Shown: positions 35,537-43,512 of the stretch, piece after piece
Layout of the letters: each line of letters begins with the position of its first letter
How positions within the stretch are numbered: the stretch's first letter is position 1
Assembly (NCBI RefSeq): GCF_025666195.1
Contig: NZ_CP102592.1
Location: forward strand, 4,278,001 to 4,342,000
Source of the DNA: Xanthomonas sp. CFBP 8443
Lineage (GTDB): Bacteria; Pseudomonadota; Gammaproteobacteria; Xanthomonadales; Xanthomonadaceae
Reading direction: 5' to 3'
Length of the DNA stretch: 64,000 bases
Translations under genes and position numbers: made by a program
Notes under the pieces: model-generated
Told to the model about the DNA's origin: nothing
Database searches by the model: none
The model's input: the letters and a program-made list of their open reading frames with translations, nothing else

Positions 35537-35761
35537 TCAAGCGTCCGCAGCTCGGCCGCTTGCGATCCTGGCGCGGCCCGGATGCTCGGGCTCCGGTTCG
35601 ATGCCCCACAGCAGATACCAATCCTCGCCCTGCATCTCGATCGGGTGCATGACGCGCCCGGACCCGTTGCCGCAGGCCAGATCGTCCGCCGCGCAATAGC
35701 GGTCGCAGCCCCAGCAGATCCGCTCGGGATGCCCGGGTTTCAATGGAAAGGGCTTGGCCAT
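35537..35761 (-). CDS. Small DUF3079-family protein
   Basis: The 74-residue protein starts MAKPFPLKPGHPERICWGCD and contains CWGCDRYC and a later cysteine (LACGNGS). This pattern matches DUF3079 proteins, which carry a conserved cysteine cluster, possibly a zinc or iron-sulfur site. Function is unknown. It sits between hslV and xerC and is transcribed in the same direction. Confidence 0.82.
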   Translation of the reverse strand: MAKPFPLKPGHPERICWGCDRYCAADDLACGNGSGRVMHPIEMQGEDWYLLWGIEPEPEHPGRARIASGRAADA

Positions 35762-35861
35762 CGGATGCCTCTTCACTGCGTTGGAGCTGGCAGTGTCCGC
35801 AGCGCGGGCGTGCTGCGCCTTGATCGAGAACAACCGGGCGAGCGATCGCGTCGGCTTGGGA

Positions 35862-36836
35862 TCAGGACTTGCGCTTGGCGCGCGGATGCGCGGCGTCGTA
35901 GACCTTGGCCAGATGCTGGAAATCCAGGTGGGTGTAGATCTGCGTGGTGGCGATGTCGGCATGGCCGAGCAGCTCCTGCACGCCGCGCAGGTCGCCGGAG
36001 GATTCGAGGATGTGGCTGGCGAAACTGTGCCGCAGCATGTGCGGGTGCACGTGCTTGAACAGGCCCTGGCGCCCGGCCAGCTGCTTGATCCGGATCTGCA
36101 CCGCGCGCGCGCCGATCGGTGCGCCGCCGCGGCCCGGGAACACCGGCGCCTCTGCGGCCGCCTTGGTCTCCGCCTGCCATTCCAGCAACGCCTTGCGCGC
36201 ATGCGAGCCGACCGGCACCAGCCGCTGGCGGTTGCCCTTGCCGAGCACGCGGACCAGGCCGCTGGCGAAATCCAGGTCGCGCCAGCGCAGCGCGCACAGC
36301 TCGCTCAGGCGCAGCCCGGAGGAATAGAACAGCTCCAGCAGCGCGCGGTCGCGCAGGCCCAGCGGCACGTCGGTCGGCACCTCGACCAGGCGCACCGCCT
36401 CGTCGGCGTCCAGCACCTGCGGCAGCTTGCGCGGCGCCTTCGGCGCACGCAGCGCGGCGGCCGGACTGGCCGCGATCTGGCCATGCTTGAGCAACCACGC
36501 GTAGAAACTGCGGCACGCCGACAGGCGCCGCTGCAGGCTCTTCGGCGACAGCCCGCGGCGGTGCTCGGCGGCGATGAAATGGCGCAACTGCTCGGCGCCG
36601 AGCGCGACGATGTCGCCGCCGGCATTGTCCGCCGTCCACGCCGCCAGCGCGGCCAGGTCGCGGCGGTAGGCATCCAGGGTGTGCGCGGACATGCGCCGTT
36701 CGACTTGCAGGTAGGCGAGGAACCGGGACTCGGGACTCGGGACTCGGGTCTCGGTTTCAACCGCGGCAGCATTGGCCGGCGCGCCGGACCGCGCCTTTCG
36801 AGTCCCGAGTCCCGAGTCCCGAGTCCCGCCGCTCAT
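35862..36836 (-). CDS. xerC: Tyrosine recombinase XerC with a repeat-derived N-terminus
   Basis: The 324-residue protein is XerC, which with XerD resolves chromosome dimers at dif. The catalytic residues are present: Arg in LSELCALRW, Lys in GKGNRQR, HMLRH, the later His in ELLGHAD and the nucleophile Tyr in IYTH. The SAM-like core domain starts at about residue 39 ([12 protein letters not shown]). The first 38 residues ([14 protein letters not shown] and on to RVPSPESR) are encoded by GGGACTC heptamer repeats that form an inverted pair. The ATG at 36836 overlaps the DUF484 stop codon (ATGA), so this start is probably the one used. Confidence 0.94.
   Translation of the reverse strand: MSGGTRDSGLGTRKARSGAPANAAAVETETRVPSPESRFLAYLQVERRMSAHTLDAYRRDLAALAAWTADNAGGDIVALGAEQLRHFIAAEHRRGLSPKSLQRRLSACRSFYAWLLKHGQIAASPAAALRAPKAPRKLPQVLDADEAVRLVEVPTDVPLGLRDRALLELFYSSGLRLSELCALRWRDLDFASGLVRVLGKGNRQRLVPVGSHARKALLEWQAETKAAAEAPVFPGRGGAPIGARAVQIRIKQLAGRQGLFKHVHPHMLRHSFASHILESSGDLRGVQELLGHADIATTQIYTHLDFQHLAKVYDAAHPRAKRKS
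36725..36828. repeat. Inverted pair of GGGACTC heptamer arrays within xerC
   Basis: The forward array (36725-36753) and the reverse-complement array (36799-36828) enclose 45 bases. Both lie inside the 5' end of the xerC reading frame. Confidence 0.85.
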
Positions 36837-37504
36837 GCGAAGCGCTGCAGCGCCACCGTCAGCGACTCGCCCATCATGCGCAGGAACAAGGTGCCCATGC
36901 CGGGATAGAAGCGGTTCGGGTCGCGGCTGCCGACCGCGAGCAGGCCCACGCCGGGCAGCGGCAGCAGCGCGGTGGACTGCACGTCCTCGATGCGCTCGGC
37001 GTACAGCAGCGCCTGCTTCTCCGGCTGCAGGCGGCCGCAGATCGGCTCACCGTCCTTCAGGCAGTCGCGGAACGGCGCCAACCGCGGATCGTCCTGCGCC
37101 AGGATCTGCAGCCACGGCGCCTGCTCCAGCCCGGGCAGCGGGTGCAGCAGCACGATGCTGACCAGGTCGCCCTGGAAATCCTCCTGCAGCGAGGCGGCCA
37201 TCGCGCGCACGCTGTCGGCGGCGCTGGTCTGGCGCATCAGCGCCAGGGTCAGCTGGTGGGTCCGCACCGCCAGACGCTCGTTGACCTGGGCGTTGGCGGC
37301 CAGCTCGGACAGGCGCCGCGACAGCTCGCGGTTCTTGTCGCGCAGCACTTCCAGCTGGTAGCTGGCCAGCGACGCGGTCGGGCCGTCGTCGCGCGGCACC
37401 ACCAGGGTCAGCGCCAGGTCGGGGAACTGTTTCAGGAACGCCGGGTGGCGGCGCAGCCATGCGGCGATCTCGTGCGCGCCGATCTTGTCCTGGGTCTCGC
37501 TCAT
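36833..37504 (-). CDS. DUF484-family (GAF-like) protein
   Basis: The 223-residue cytoplasmic protein is the DUF484 protein usually found between dapF and xerC. An N-terminal region ([18 protein letters not shown]) leads to a coiled coil of about 40 residues and a GAF-like domain ending [24 protein letters not shown]. Its role is not established. The ATG overlaps the dapF stop codon and its own stop overlaps the xerC start. Confidence 0.92.
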   Translation of the reverse strand: MSETQDKIGAHEIAAWLRRHPAFLKQFPDLALTLVVPRDDGPTASLASYQLEVLRDKNRELSRRLSELAANAQVNERLAVRTHQLTLALMRQTSAADSVRAMAASLQEDFQGDLVSIVLLHPLPGLEQAPWLQILAQDDPRLAPFRDCLKDGEPICGRLQPEKQALLYAERIEDVQSTALLPLPGVGLLAVGSRDPNRFYPGMGTLFLRMMGESLTVALQRFA

Positions 37505-38355
37505 CGGATCCACTCCCCATCGAAAACGAAGGCGGCCGGCCCGGACATCACCACCGGCGCCGCGTCGTGCGGCCAGCGGATGCGCAGCTCGCCGCCGGGC
37601 AGCACCACGCGCACGTCGCGCTCCACGCGGCCGCGCTGGATCAGCACCGCCGCAGCCGCGCAGGCGCCGCTGCCGCAGGCCAGGGTCTCGCCGACGCCGC
37701 GCTCGTACACGCGCAGGCGCACATGGCCGCGGTCGATCACCTGGGCGAAGCCGACATTGACCGAATCGGGAAACGACGCGTGCTGCTGCAGCAACGGCCC
37801 CAGCCGTTCGACCGGCGCCGCGTCGACCAGGCCCACTTCCAGCACCGCATGCGGATTGCCCATCGACACCGCGCCGAAGCGCACGCTGCCGCCTTGCAAT
37901 GGCAACACGTATTCCTCGCGTATGCGCGGGAAGCCGATCAGCGGCACGTCCTCCGGGGCGAAGCGCGGCACGCCCATCTCGACCGCGAACTGGCCGTCGT
38001 CGCCGCGCTCGATGCGATGCGAGGCGAACGGACTGTCGATGACGAACGCATCGCTGCCGGCGGCGCCGTCGCGCACCAGCCAGGCGGCGACGCAGCGCGC
38101 GCCGTTGCCGCACTGCCCGGCCAGGCTGCCGTCGGTGTTCCAGATGCGGTAGCTGGCCACCGCGTCGGCGCTGCGCGGCGCCTCGATGGTCAGGAGTTGG
38201 TCGCAGCCGACGCCGAAATGGCGGTCGGCCAGGCGCACCGCCAGCGCGGCGTCCGGCGCCGGGGCGCCGTCGCGCAGGTCGAGCACCACGAAATCGTTGC
38301 CCGCGCCCTGCATCTTGGAAAAGCGCAGGCGCGCCGCGGGAATGGCCTCACTCAT
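37501..38355 (-). CDS. dapF: Diaminopimelate epimerase
   Basis: The 284-residue enzyme interconverts LL- and meso-diaminopimelate for lysine and peptidoglycan synthesis. The [15 protein letters not shown] start is diagnostic. The two catalytic cysteines lie in QCGNGARC and CGSGACAAA. The chosen start is the ATG at 38355 ([15 protein letters not shown]), which overlaps the lptM 3' end by eight bases; another ATG two codons upstream is possible. It is part of an lptM-dapF-DUF484-xerC operon. Confidence 0.97.
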   Translation of the reverse strand: MSEAIPAARLRFSKMQGAGNDFVVLDLRDGAPAPDAALAVRLADRHFGVGCDQLLTIEAPRSADAVASYRIWNTDGSLAGQCGNGARCVAAWLVRDGAAGSDAFVIDSPFASHRIERGDDGQFAVEMGVPRFAPEDVPLIGFPRIREEYVLPLQGGSVRFGAVSMGNPHAVLEVGLVDAAPVERLGPLLQQHASFPDSVNVGFAQVIDRGHVRLRVYERGVGETLACGSGACAAAAVLIQRGRVERDVRVVLPGGELRIRWPHDAAPVVMSGPAAFVFDGEWIR

Positions 38356-38599
38356 TCCCATCGGTGGGCGTGGTGGTGGTGTCGTCGACCGGCTGCTGCT
38401 GGCCATCGACCGGCTGCGCCTGGCCGGCGGGATCGGTCGTGGCCGGCGGCGTCGCGTCGGGCGCGGTGGCTGGCGCGGTTTCCACCGGGACCGGCTTCTG
38501 CGGCATCACCAGCGGGCCTTTGTTGCCGCACCCGGACAGCGCCAGCAAGGCGGCACCGAACAGGGCGATACGGATCGGATGACGGAACGATGTGCTCAT
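38348..38599 (-). CDS. lptM: Small LptM-like lipoprotein
   Basis: The 83-residue protein has a signal peptide, a lipobox (LALSGC) and then GNKGPLVMP, the conserved start of LptM/YifL. LptM assists LptD assembly in the outer membrane of E. coli. The rest is a Pro/Thr-rich tail. Its place before dapF is the same as in many gammaproteobacteria. Confidence 0.85.
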   Translation of the reverse strand: MSTSFRHPIRIALFGAALLALSGCGNKGPLVMPQKPVPVETAPATAPDATPPATTDPAGQAQPVDGQQQPVDDTTTTPTDGNE

Positions 38600-38657
38600 G
38601 CGCCGAGTATAGCCAGAAGGGCCTGAATCGGCTGTGCCGCATGCGGCCGCCCGCCCG

Positions 38658-39041
38658 TCAGCCGCGCGGCGGCGGCTCCGGGCGCAGCCACAGCCACAGC
38701 GCCACGCAGCTCATGCAGCCGATCGCCAGCACCTGCACCCAGAGCCTGTGCACGAACAGCAGCAGCACCAGCGCGCACACCGCCATGGTCAGCGTCGCCA
38801 TCCACTTGCCGCGGCGACTGACCGCGCCGTGCGTTTCCCAGTCGCGGATGCTGGGGCCGAAGCGCGGATCCTCCAGCAGCCGGCGGCGCAGCCGCTCGGA
38901 GCCGCGCGACGCGGCGTAGGCCGAGATCAGCACGAACACCGTGGTCGGCAAGCCCGGCACGAAGATGCCGACGATGCCCGTCGCCAGGCTGACATAGGCC
39001 AGCAGCCACCATGCCCAGCGGAAACGGGAGGGGGATTCCAT
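38658..39041 (-). CDS. YbaN/DUF454-family membrane protein
   Basis: The 127-residue protein has about three membrane segments and the YbaN motif GIVGIFVPGLPTTVFVLISA, followed by SRGSERLRRRLLEDPRFGPSIRDWE. Function is unknown. I chose the ATG at 39041 since it starts MESPSRFRWAWWLLAY; upstream sequence in the frame belongs to intergenic DNA. Confidence 0.88.
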   Translation of the reverse strand: MESPSRFRWAWWLLAYVSLATGIVGIFVPGLPTTVFVLISAYAASRGSERLRRRLLEDPRFGPSIRDWETHGAVSRRGKWMATLTMAVCALVLLLFVHRLWVQVLAIGCMSCVALWLWLRPEPPPRG

Positions 39042-39530
39042 TGGCGCATGATAAAGCCGCGACCGGATGACGATGCGGGATATGCGTTCCCGCGCCCGCA
39101 CTTGGCGAGGACGCTCCAGGCGCGCCCGGCCATCCTCGCGACTGGCGAAACGGCGATCTTTCCGGCCGCGAACGCAGCGAAGCGGCAAGCTTGCCCGCCT
39201 TCATGCAGTCGGGACTGAAGTCCCTCCCACAGTGCACCCGGCCGGCACTCGGCGCGGCCGGCCCTTGTGGGAGCGACTTCAGTCGCGACGAGCGAAGCAG
39301 TGCGCTTGCCCAGAACCTCGGTGTAGTCGGGACTGAAGTCCCTCCCACAATCATCCGACCTGCACTCGGCGTGGCCAGTCATTGTGGGAGCGACTTCAGT
39401 CGCGGATCTGTCAGCCCGCGGCTGCGGGACCCGTCGCGGCTGAAGCCGCTCCTACAGAGCGCGGGCGCGCGCCGGCAGGGCGCACTGTAGGAGCGGCTTC
39501 AGCCGCGACAGAACGCCGCGCCGGCCCGCC
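39042..39530. other. Intergenic region with clustered REP half-elements
   Basis: This 489-base stretch contains a run of six REP-like half-elements from about 39207 to 39510 and no gene that I can support. Confidence 0.6.
39207..39510. repeat. Cluster of six REP-like half-elements of three subtypes
   Basis: In order, the arms are GGGACTGAAGTCCC, GCGACTTCAGTCGC, GGGACTGAAGTCCC, GCGACTTCAGTCGC, GCGGCTGAAGCCGC and GCGGCTTCAGCCGC. Direct repeats such as GGCACTCGGCG...GCACTCGGCGTGGCC separate some of them. The order suggests repeated insertion or duplication. Confidence 0.8.
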
Positions 39531-41657
39531 CTACTTCGCCGCGTGCTGCACGCCCAGCTGATCGAGCATGAACGCGTACGACTCGGCCTGCTCGCGATAG
39601 CGGCGGAAGCGCCCGGACTTGCCGCCGTGGCCGGCTTCCATGTTGACCCGGAACACGATCGGCCGGGTGCCGGTGTTGTCGTCGCGCAGCTTGGCCACCC
39701 ATTTCGCCGGCTCCCAGTACTGCACCTGCGAATCCCACAGCCCGGTGCCGACGAACAGCGCCGGATACGCCTGGCGCGCGACGTTGTCGTACGGCGAATA
39801 GGCGAGCATGTAGTCGTAGTACTTCTTCTTCTCCGGATTGCCCCACTCGTCGTATTCGTTAGTGGTCAGCGGAATGCTCGGGTCGAGCATGGTGGTGACC
39901 ACGTCGACGAACGGCACCTGCGCCACCAGCACCCGGTAGTCCTGCGGCGCCATGTTCGCCACCGCGCCCATCAGCAATCCGCCGGCGCTGCCGCCGGCCG
40001 CGGCGACGCGGTCCGGCGCCGCATAGCCCAGCTTGACCAAGCCGCGGGTCACGTCGATGAAGTCGGTGAAGGTGTTCTTCTTGTTGAGCAGCTTGCCCTG
40101 GTCGTACCAGTCGCGGCCCATCTCCTGGCCGCCACGGATGTGCGCGATGGCATAGACCACGCCGCGATCGAGCAGGCTCACCACCGGCAGGTTGAAGTTG
40201 GGGTCGGTGGACATGCCGTAGCTGCCGTAGGCGTATTGATACAACGCCGCGGTGCCGTCCTTCTTGAAGCCCTTCCTGTACACCAGCGACACCGGCACCT
40301 TGACCCCATCGCGCGCGGTCACCCACACGCGTTCGGTCTGGTACTTGTCCGCGTCGTAGCCGATCACCGGCTGCTGCTTGAGCAGCTTGCGCTCGCCGGT
40401 GCGGGTGTTGAGTTCGTAGGTGGTGGCCGGAGTGGTCAGCGAGGTATAGCTGTAGCGCAGCCACGGCGTGTCCGGCTCGGGATTGACCGACAGGCCCATC
40501 GAATAGGCCGGCTCGTCGGCCTTGACGTAGTCCTCCTTGCCATCGGCGAAGTGCAGGCGGATCCGCTCCAGGCCGTCGGACCGCTCGGCGATCGCGGTGA
40601 AGCCGTCGAACAGTTCGAAGCTGTCGATGAACACCTTCTCGTCGTAGGGCAGCCAGGTCTGCCACTGCGTGCGCGCGGTGGCGCCGTCGGGCGCGGTCAT
40701 CAGCGCGTAGTTCTTGGCCTTCCAGTTGGTGCGGATCACCCAGCGCCCGTCGAAATGGTCGGCGCTGTACTCGACGTCGCGCTCGCGCGGCGCCAGCACG
40801 GTGAAGCGCTGCGGATCGGCGGCCGGCGCGTAGCGCTGCTCGGAGGACACCGTGCTTTCCACGCCGATGACGATGTACTTGTCGTCGCGGGTGCGGCCCA
40901 GGCCCATGTAGAAACTGTCGTCCTTCTCCTCGTAGACCAGCGCGTCCTGCGTGGCCGGCGTGCCCAGCACATGCTTCCTGACGCGCACGGTGAGCAGCGT
41001 TTCCGGATCGTTCTCGACGTAGAACAGGGTCTTGTTGTCATCGGCCCAGACCAGGTCCGGCGACACGCCGGGCACGCGGTCGGCGTAGACCTCACCGGTC
41101 TCCAGGTTCTTGAAGCGCACCACGTACTGGCGGCGGCCGACGTCGTCCTCGGTCCAGGCCAGGATGCGGTTGTCCTGGCTGACCACCGCATCGCCGACGC
41201 TGAAATAGCCCTTGTCGGCGGCCATCGCGTTGACGTCGAGCAGAATCTGCTCCGGTGCGTCCATGCTGCCCTTGCGCCGCGCGTGCACCGGATAGTCCTT
41301 GCCGCTTTCGTAGCGCGTGTAGTACCAGTAGCCGCGCTCGCGGTACGGCACGCTGCTGTCGTCCTGCTTGATGCGGCCGACGATTTCGGTGTACAGCGTG
41401 TCCTCCAGCGGCTTGAGCGGCTTCAGCAGCTGATCGGCGTAGGCGTTCTCGGCGTTGAGATAGGCCAGCATCTGCGGGTTTTCGCGCTTGTCGTCGCGCA
41501 GCCAGTAATAGTCGTCCTGGCGGGTGGCGCCGAACGGCGCCTTGACCGTATGCGGCTGCTTGGCCGGGTGCGGCGGCGTGGCATCGGTGGCGAGGGCGGA
41601 AGCGAAGGGCGCGGTCATGAGCAGGAGGAAGCTCGCTAGCAAGGGACGGGGATGCAT
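39531..41657 (-). CDS. S9A oligopeptidase B-like serine peptidase, exported
   Basis: The 708-residue protein has a signal peptide (about residues 1-23) and then the oligopeptidase B layout: an N-terminal beta-propeller (YYWLRDDKRENPQM near its start) and a C-terminal hydrolase. The catalytic Ser is in GGSAGG, the Asp in GLWDSQVQYWEP and the His in EAGHGGKSGR. Family members cleave short peptides after basic residues. Unlike E. coli PtrB, this one is predicted to be periplasmic. It is divergent from the aminotransferase gene. Confidence 0.92.
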   Translation of the reverse strand: MHPRPLLASFLLLMTAPFASALATDATPPHPAKQPHTVKAPFGATRQDDYYWLRDDKRENPQMLAYLNAENAYADQLLKPLKPLEDTLYTEIVGRIKQDDSSVPYRERGYWYYTRYESGKDYPVHARRKGSMDAPEQILLDVNAMAADKGYFSVGDAVVSQDNRILAWTEDDVGRRQYVVRFKNLETGEVYADRVPGVSPDLVWADDNKTLFYVENDPETLLTVRVRKHVLGTPATQDALVYEEKDDSFYMGLGRTRDDKYIVIGVESTVSSEQRYAPAADPQRFTVLAPRERDVEYSADHFDGRWVIRTNWKAKNYALMTAPDGATARTQWQTWLPYDEKVFIDSFELFDGFTAIAERSDGLERIRLHFADGKEDYVKADEPAYSMGLSVNPEPDTPWLRYSYTSLTTPATTYELNTRTGERKLLKQQPVIGYDADKYQTERVWVTARDGVKVPVSLVYRKGFKKDGTAALYQYAYGSYGMSTDPNFNLPVVSLLDRGVVYAIAHIRGGQEMGRDWYDQGKLLNKKNTFTDFIDVTRGLVKLGYAAPDRVAAAGGSAGGLLMGAVANMAPQDYRVLVAQVPFVDVVTTMLDPSIPLTTNEYDEWGNPEKKKYYDYMLAYSPYDNVARQAYPALFVGTGLWDSQVQYWEPAKWVAKLRDDNTGTRPIVFRVNMEAGHGGKSGRFRRYREQAESYAFMLDQLGVQHAAK

Positions 41658-41821
41658 CTAATGGGGCTCCGGCGGCGGCAACGCAACGAAGGACGCGCCG
41701 CCCGGGCCGGGAGGCGGCAGGCATGCGGCGGCGCATGGTGCCGAGCGAGTCTCCGCGCAACGCCGCATCCTGGCAAGCGCGCGCAACGATTTGTTGCCGC
41801 ATGCTCCTCTATGATCGGACC

Positions 41822-43045
41822 ATGGATTCCCTTCCACCCCCCTCTTCCGCCGCGGCGCACGCGCCGACCACCTACAGCCAGCGCAGCCGCGACATCGAAC
41901 CGTTCCACGTGATGGCGCTGCTGGCCCGCGCCAACGAACTGGAACATGCCGGCCACGACGTGATCCACCTGGAAATCGGCGAGCCGGACTTCACCACCGC
42001 CGCGCCGATCGTCGCCGCGGGCCAGGCCGCATTGGCCGCCGGCCACACCCGCTACACCGCCGCGCGCGGGCTGCCGGCGCTGCGCGAGGCGCTGGCCGGC
42101 TTCTATCGGCAACGCCACGACGTGGACCTGGACCCGGCGCGGATCATGATCACGCCCGGCGGATCCGGCGCGTTGCTGCTGGCCAGCGCGCTGCTGGTGG
42201 ATCCGGGCAAGCGCTGGCTGCTGGCCGACCCCGGTTATCCGTGCAACCGGCACTTCCTGCGCCTGGTCGAAGGTGCGGCGCAATTGGTGCCGGTCGGCCC
42301 GGACAGCCGCTACCAGCTGACCCCGGCCCTGCTGGACGCGCACTGGAACGCCGACAGCGTCGGCGCGCTGGTGGCCTCGCCGGCCAACCCGACCGGCACG
42401 CTGTTGGACCGCGCCGAACTGGCCGCGCTGGCGCAGGCGCTGCGCGCGCGCGGCGGCCACCTGGTGGTCGACGAGATCTACCACGGCCTCAGCTACGGCA
42501 TCGACGCGCCCAGCGTGCTCGAGGTCGACGACGAGGCCTATGTGCTGAACAGCTTCTCCAAGTATTTCGGCATGACCGGCTGGCGCCTGGGCTGGCTGGT
42601 GGCGCCGCGCGCGGCGGTGCCGTCGCTGGAGAAGCTGGCGCAGAACCTGTACATCAGCGCGTCCAGCATCGCCCAGCATGCGGCGCTAGCCTGTTTTCTG
42701 CCGGAAACCCTGCAGATCCTGGAGGCGCGCCGCGCCGAGTTCGGCCAACGCCGCGACTACCTGCTACCGGCGCTGCGCGCGCTCGGCTTGCGCATCGAAG
42801 TCGAACCGCAGGGCGCGTTCTATCTCTATGCCGACGTGAGCGCGTTCACCGACGACGCGCAGGCGTTCTGCGCGCATTTCCTGGAGACCGAGCACGTGGC
42901 GTTCACCCCGGGCGTGGACTTCGGCCGGCACCGCGCACGCCAGCACGTGCGCATCGCCTACACGCAGAGCCTGCCGCGACTGCAGGAAGCGGTGGCACGG
43001 ATCGCGCGCGGACTGGAGCGTTGGGATCGCCACGCTGGACCGTAA
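41822..43045 (+). CDS. PLP-dependent class I/II aminotransferase
   Basis: The 407-residue cytoplasmic protein has the fold-type I features HLEIGEPDF, ITPGGSGALLL, SPANPTGTLL, VVDEIYHGL and the PLP lysine in NSFSKYFGMTGWRLGW. It belongs to the aspartate/alanine aminotransferase superfamily. The amino-acid substrate cannot be fixed from motifs. The ATG at 41822 gives MDSLPPPSSAAAHAP, a non-conserved leader of about 20 residues before the conserved part. Confidence 0.9.
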   Translation: MDSLPPPSSAAAHAPTTYSQRSRDIEPFHVMALLARANELEHAGHDVIHLEIGEPDFTTAAPIVAAGQAALAAGHTRYTAARGLPALREALAGFYRQRHDVDLDPARIMITPGGSGALLLASALLVDPGKRWLLADPGYPCNRHFLRLVEGAAQLVPVGPDSRYQLTPALLDAHWNADSVGALVASPANPTGTLLDRAELAALAQALRARGGHLVVDEIYHGLSYGIDAPSVLEVDDEAYVLNSFSKYFGMTGWRLGWLVAPRAAVPSLEKLAQNLYISASSIAQHAALACFLPETLQILEARRAEFGQRRDYLLPALRALGLRIEVEPQGAFYLYADVSAFTDDAQAFCAHFLETEHVAFTPGVDFGRHRARQHVRIAYTQSLPRLQEAVARIARGLERWDRHAGP

Positions 43046-43512
43046 GCACCTTCAGGCGCTGCCGATCGCAATGACGTTGCAGACCGAAACCAAGCCCAAG
43101 ATCGCCAGCGGCCACATCGCGTAGCCAACGCCGTTGTGTCTTGGTCTTGGCTTTCGTTTTGGCTTAGCTGTGGCTGTGGCTTTTGATTGTCTTCGCCTTA
43201 AAGCGAGCCGAGCACCGCAGGCGCAAGCGGCCGAAGAGGCGCCCTTGTTTGAGCGAAGCGAGTTTGGGCGCCGTGCCGCTTGCGCCGAGGAGCGCAGGGA
43301 ACCGATGCGGCTTTATCGCATCGGCTCGCGTCGGCGACAGCGGTTTTGGTTACTTTTGCCAAGACAAAAGTAACTCGCGCCAAGGGCGCGAAAGCCTTTG
43401 CCCTTGCTCCAGCCTTTGCCGTTGCTCCGGCCCGGGTTACGCACCTTGCCAGAACTCCAAACGCCCGCACCAAGCGCACGGGCATCCGCTAAGACCGGCG
43501 GCTACAGCGCCT
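43046..43512. other. Intergenic region with a structured repeat element
   Basis: No gene is supported in this 467-base stretch. Its middle part is a strongly structured repeat, listed separately. Confidence 0.6.
43215..43374. repeat. Structured palindromic element ending in a GTTAC...GTAAC hairpin
   Basis: GGCGCAAGCGGC pairs with GCCGCTTGCGCC, and inside it GGCGCCC pairs with GGGCGCC. A further hairpin follows (CCGATGCG...CGCATCGG). The last part, 43349-43374, is a 10-bp GTTACTTTTG...CAAAAGTAAC hairpin like the one at 22680-22713, and the same TCGC follows. Confidence 0.6.
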
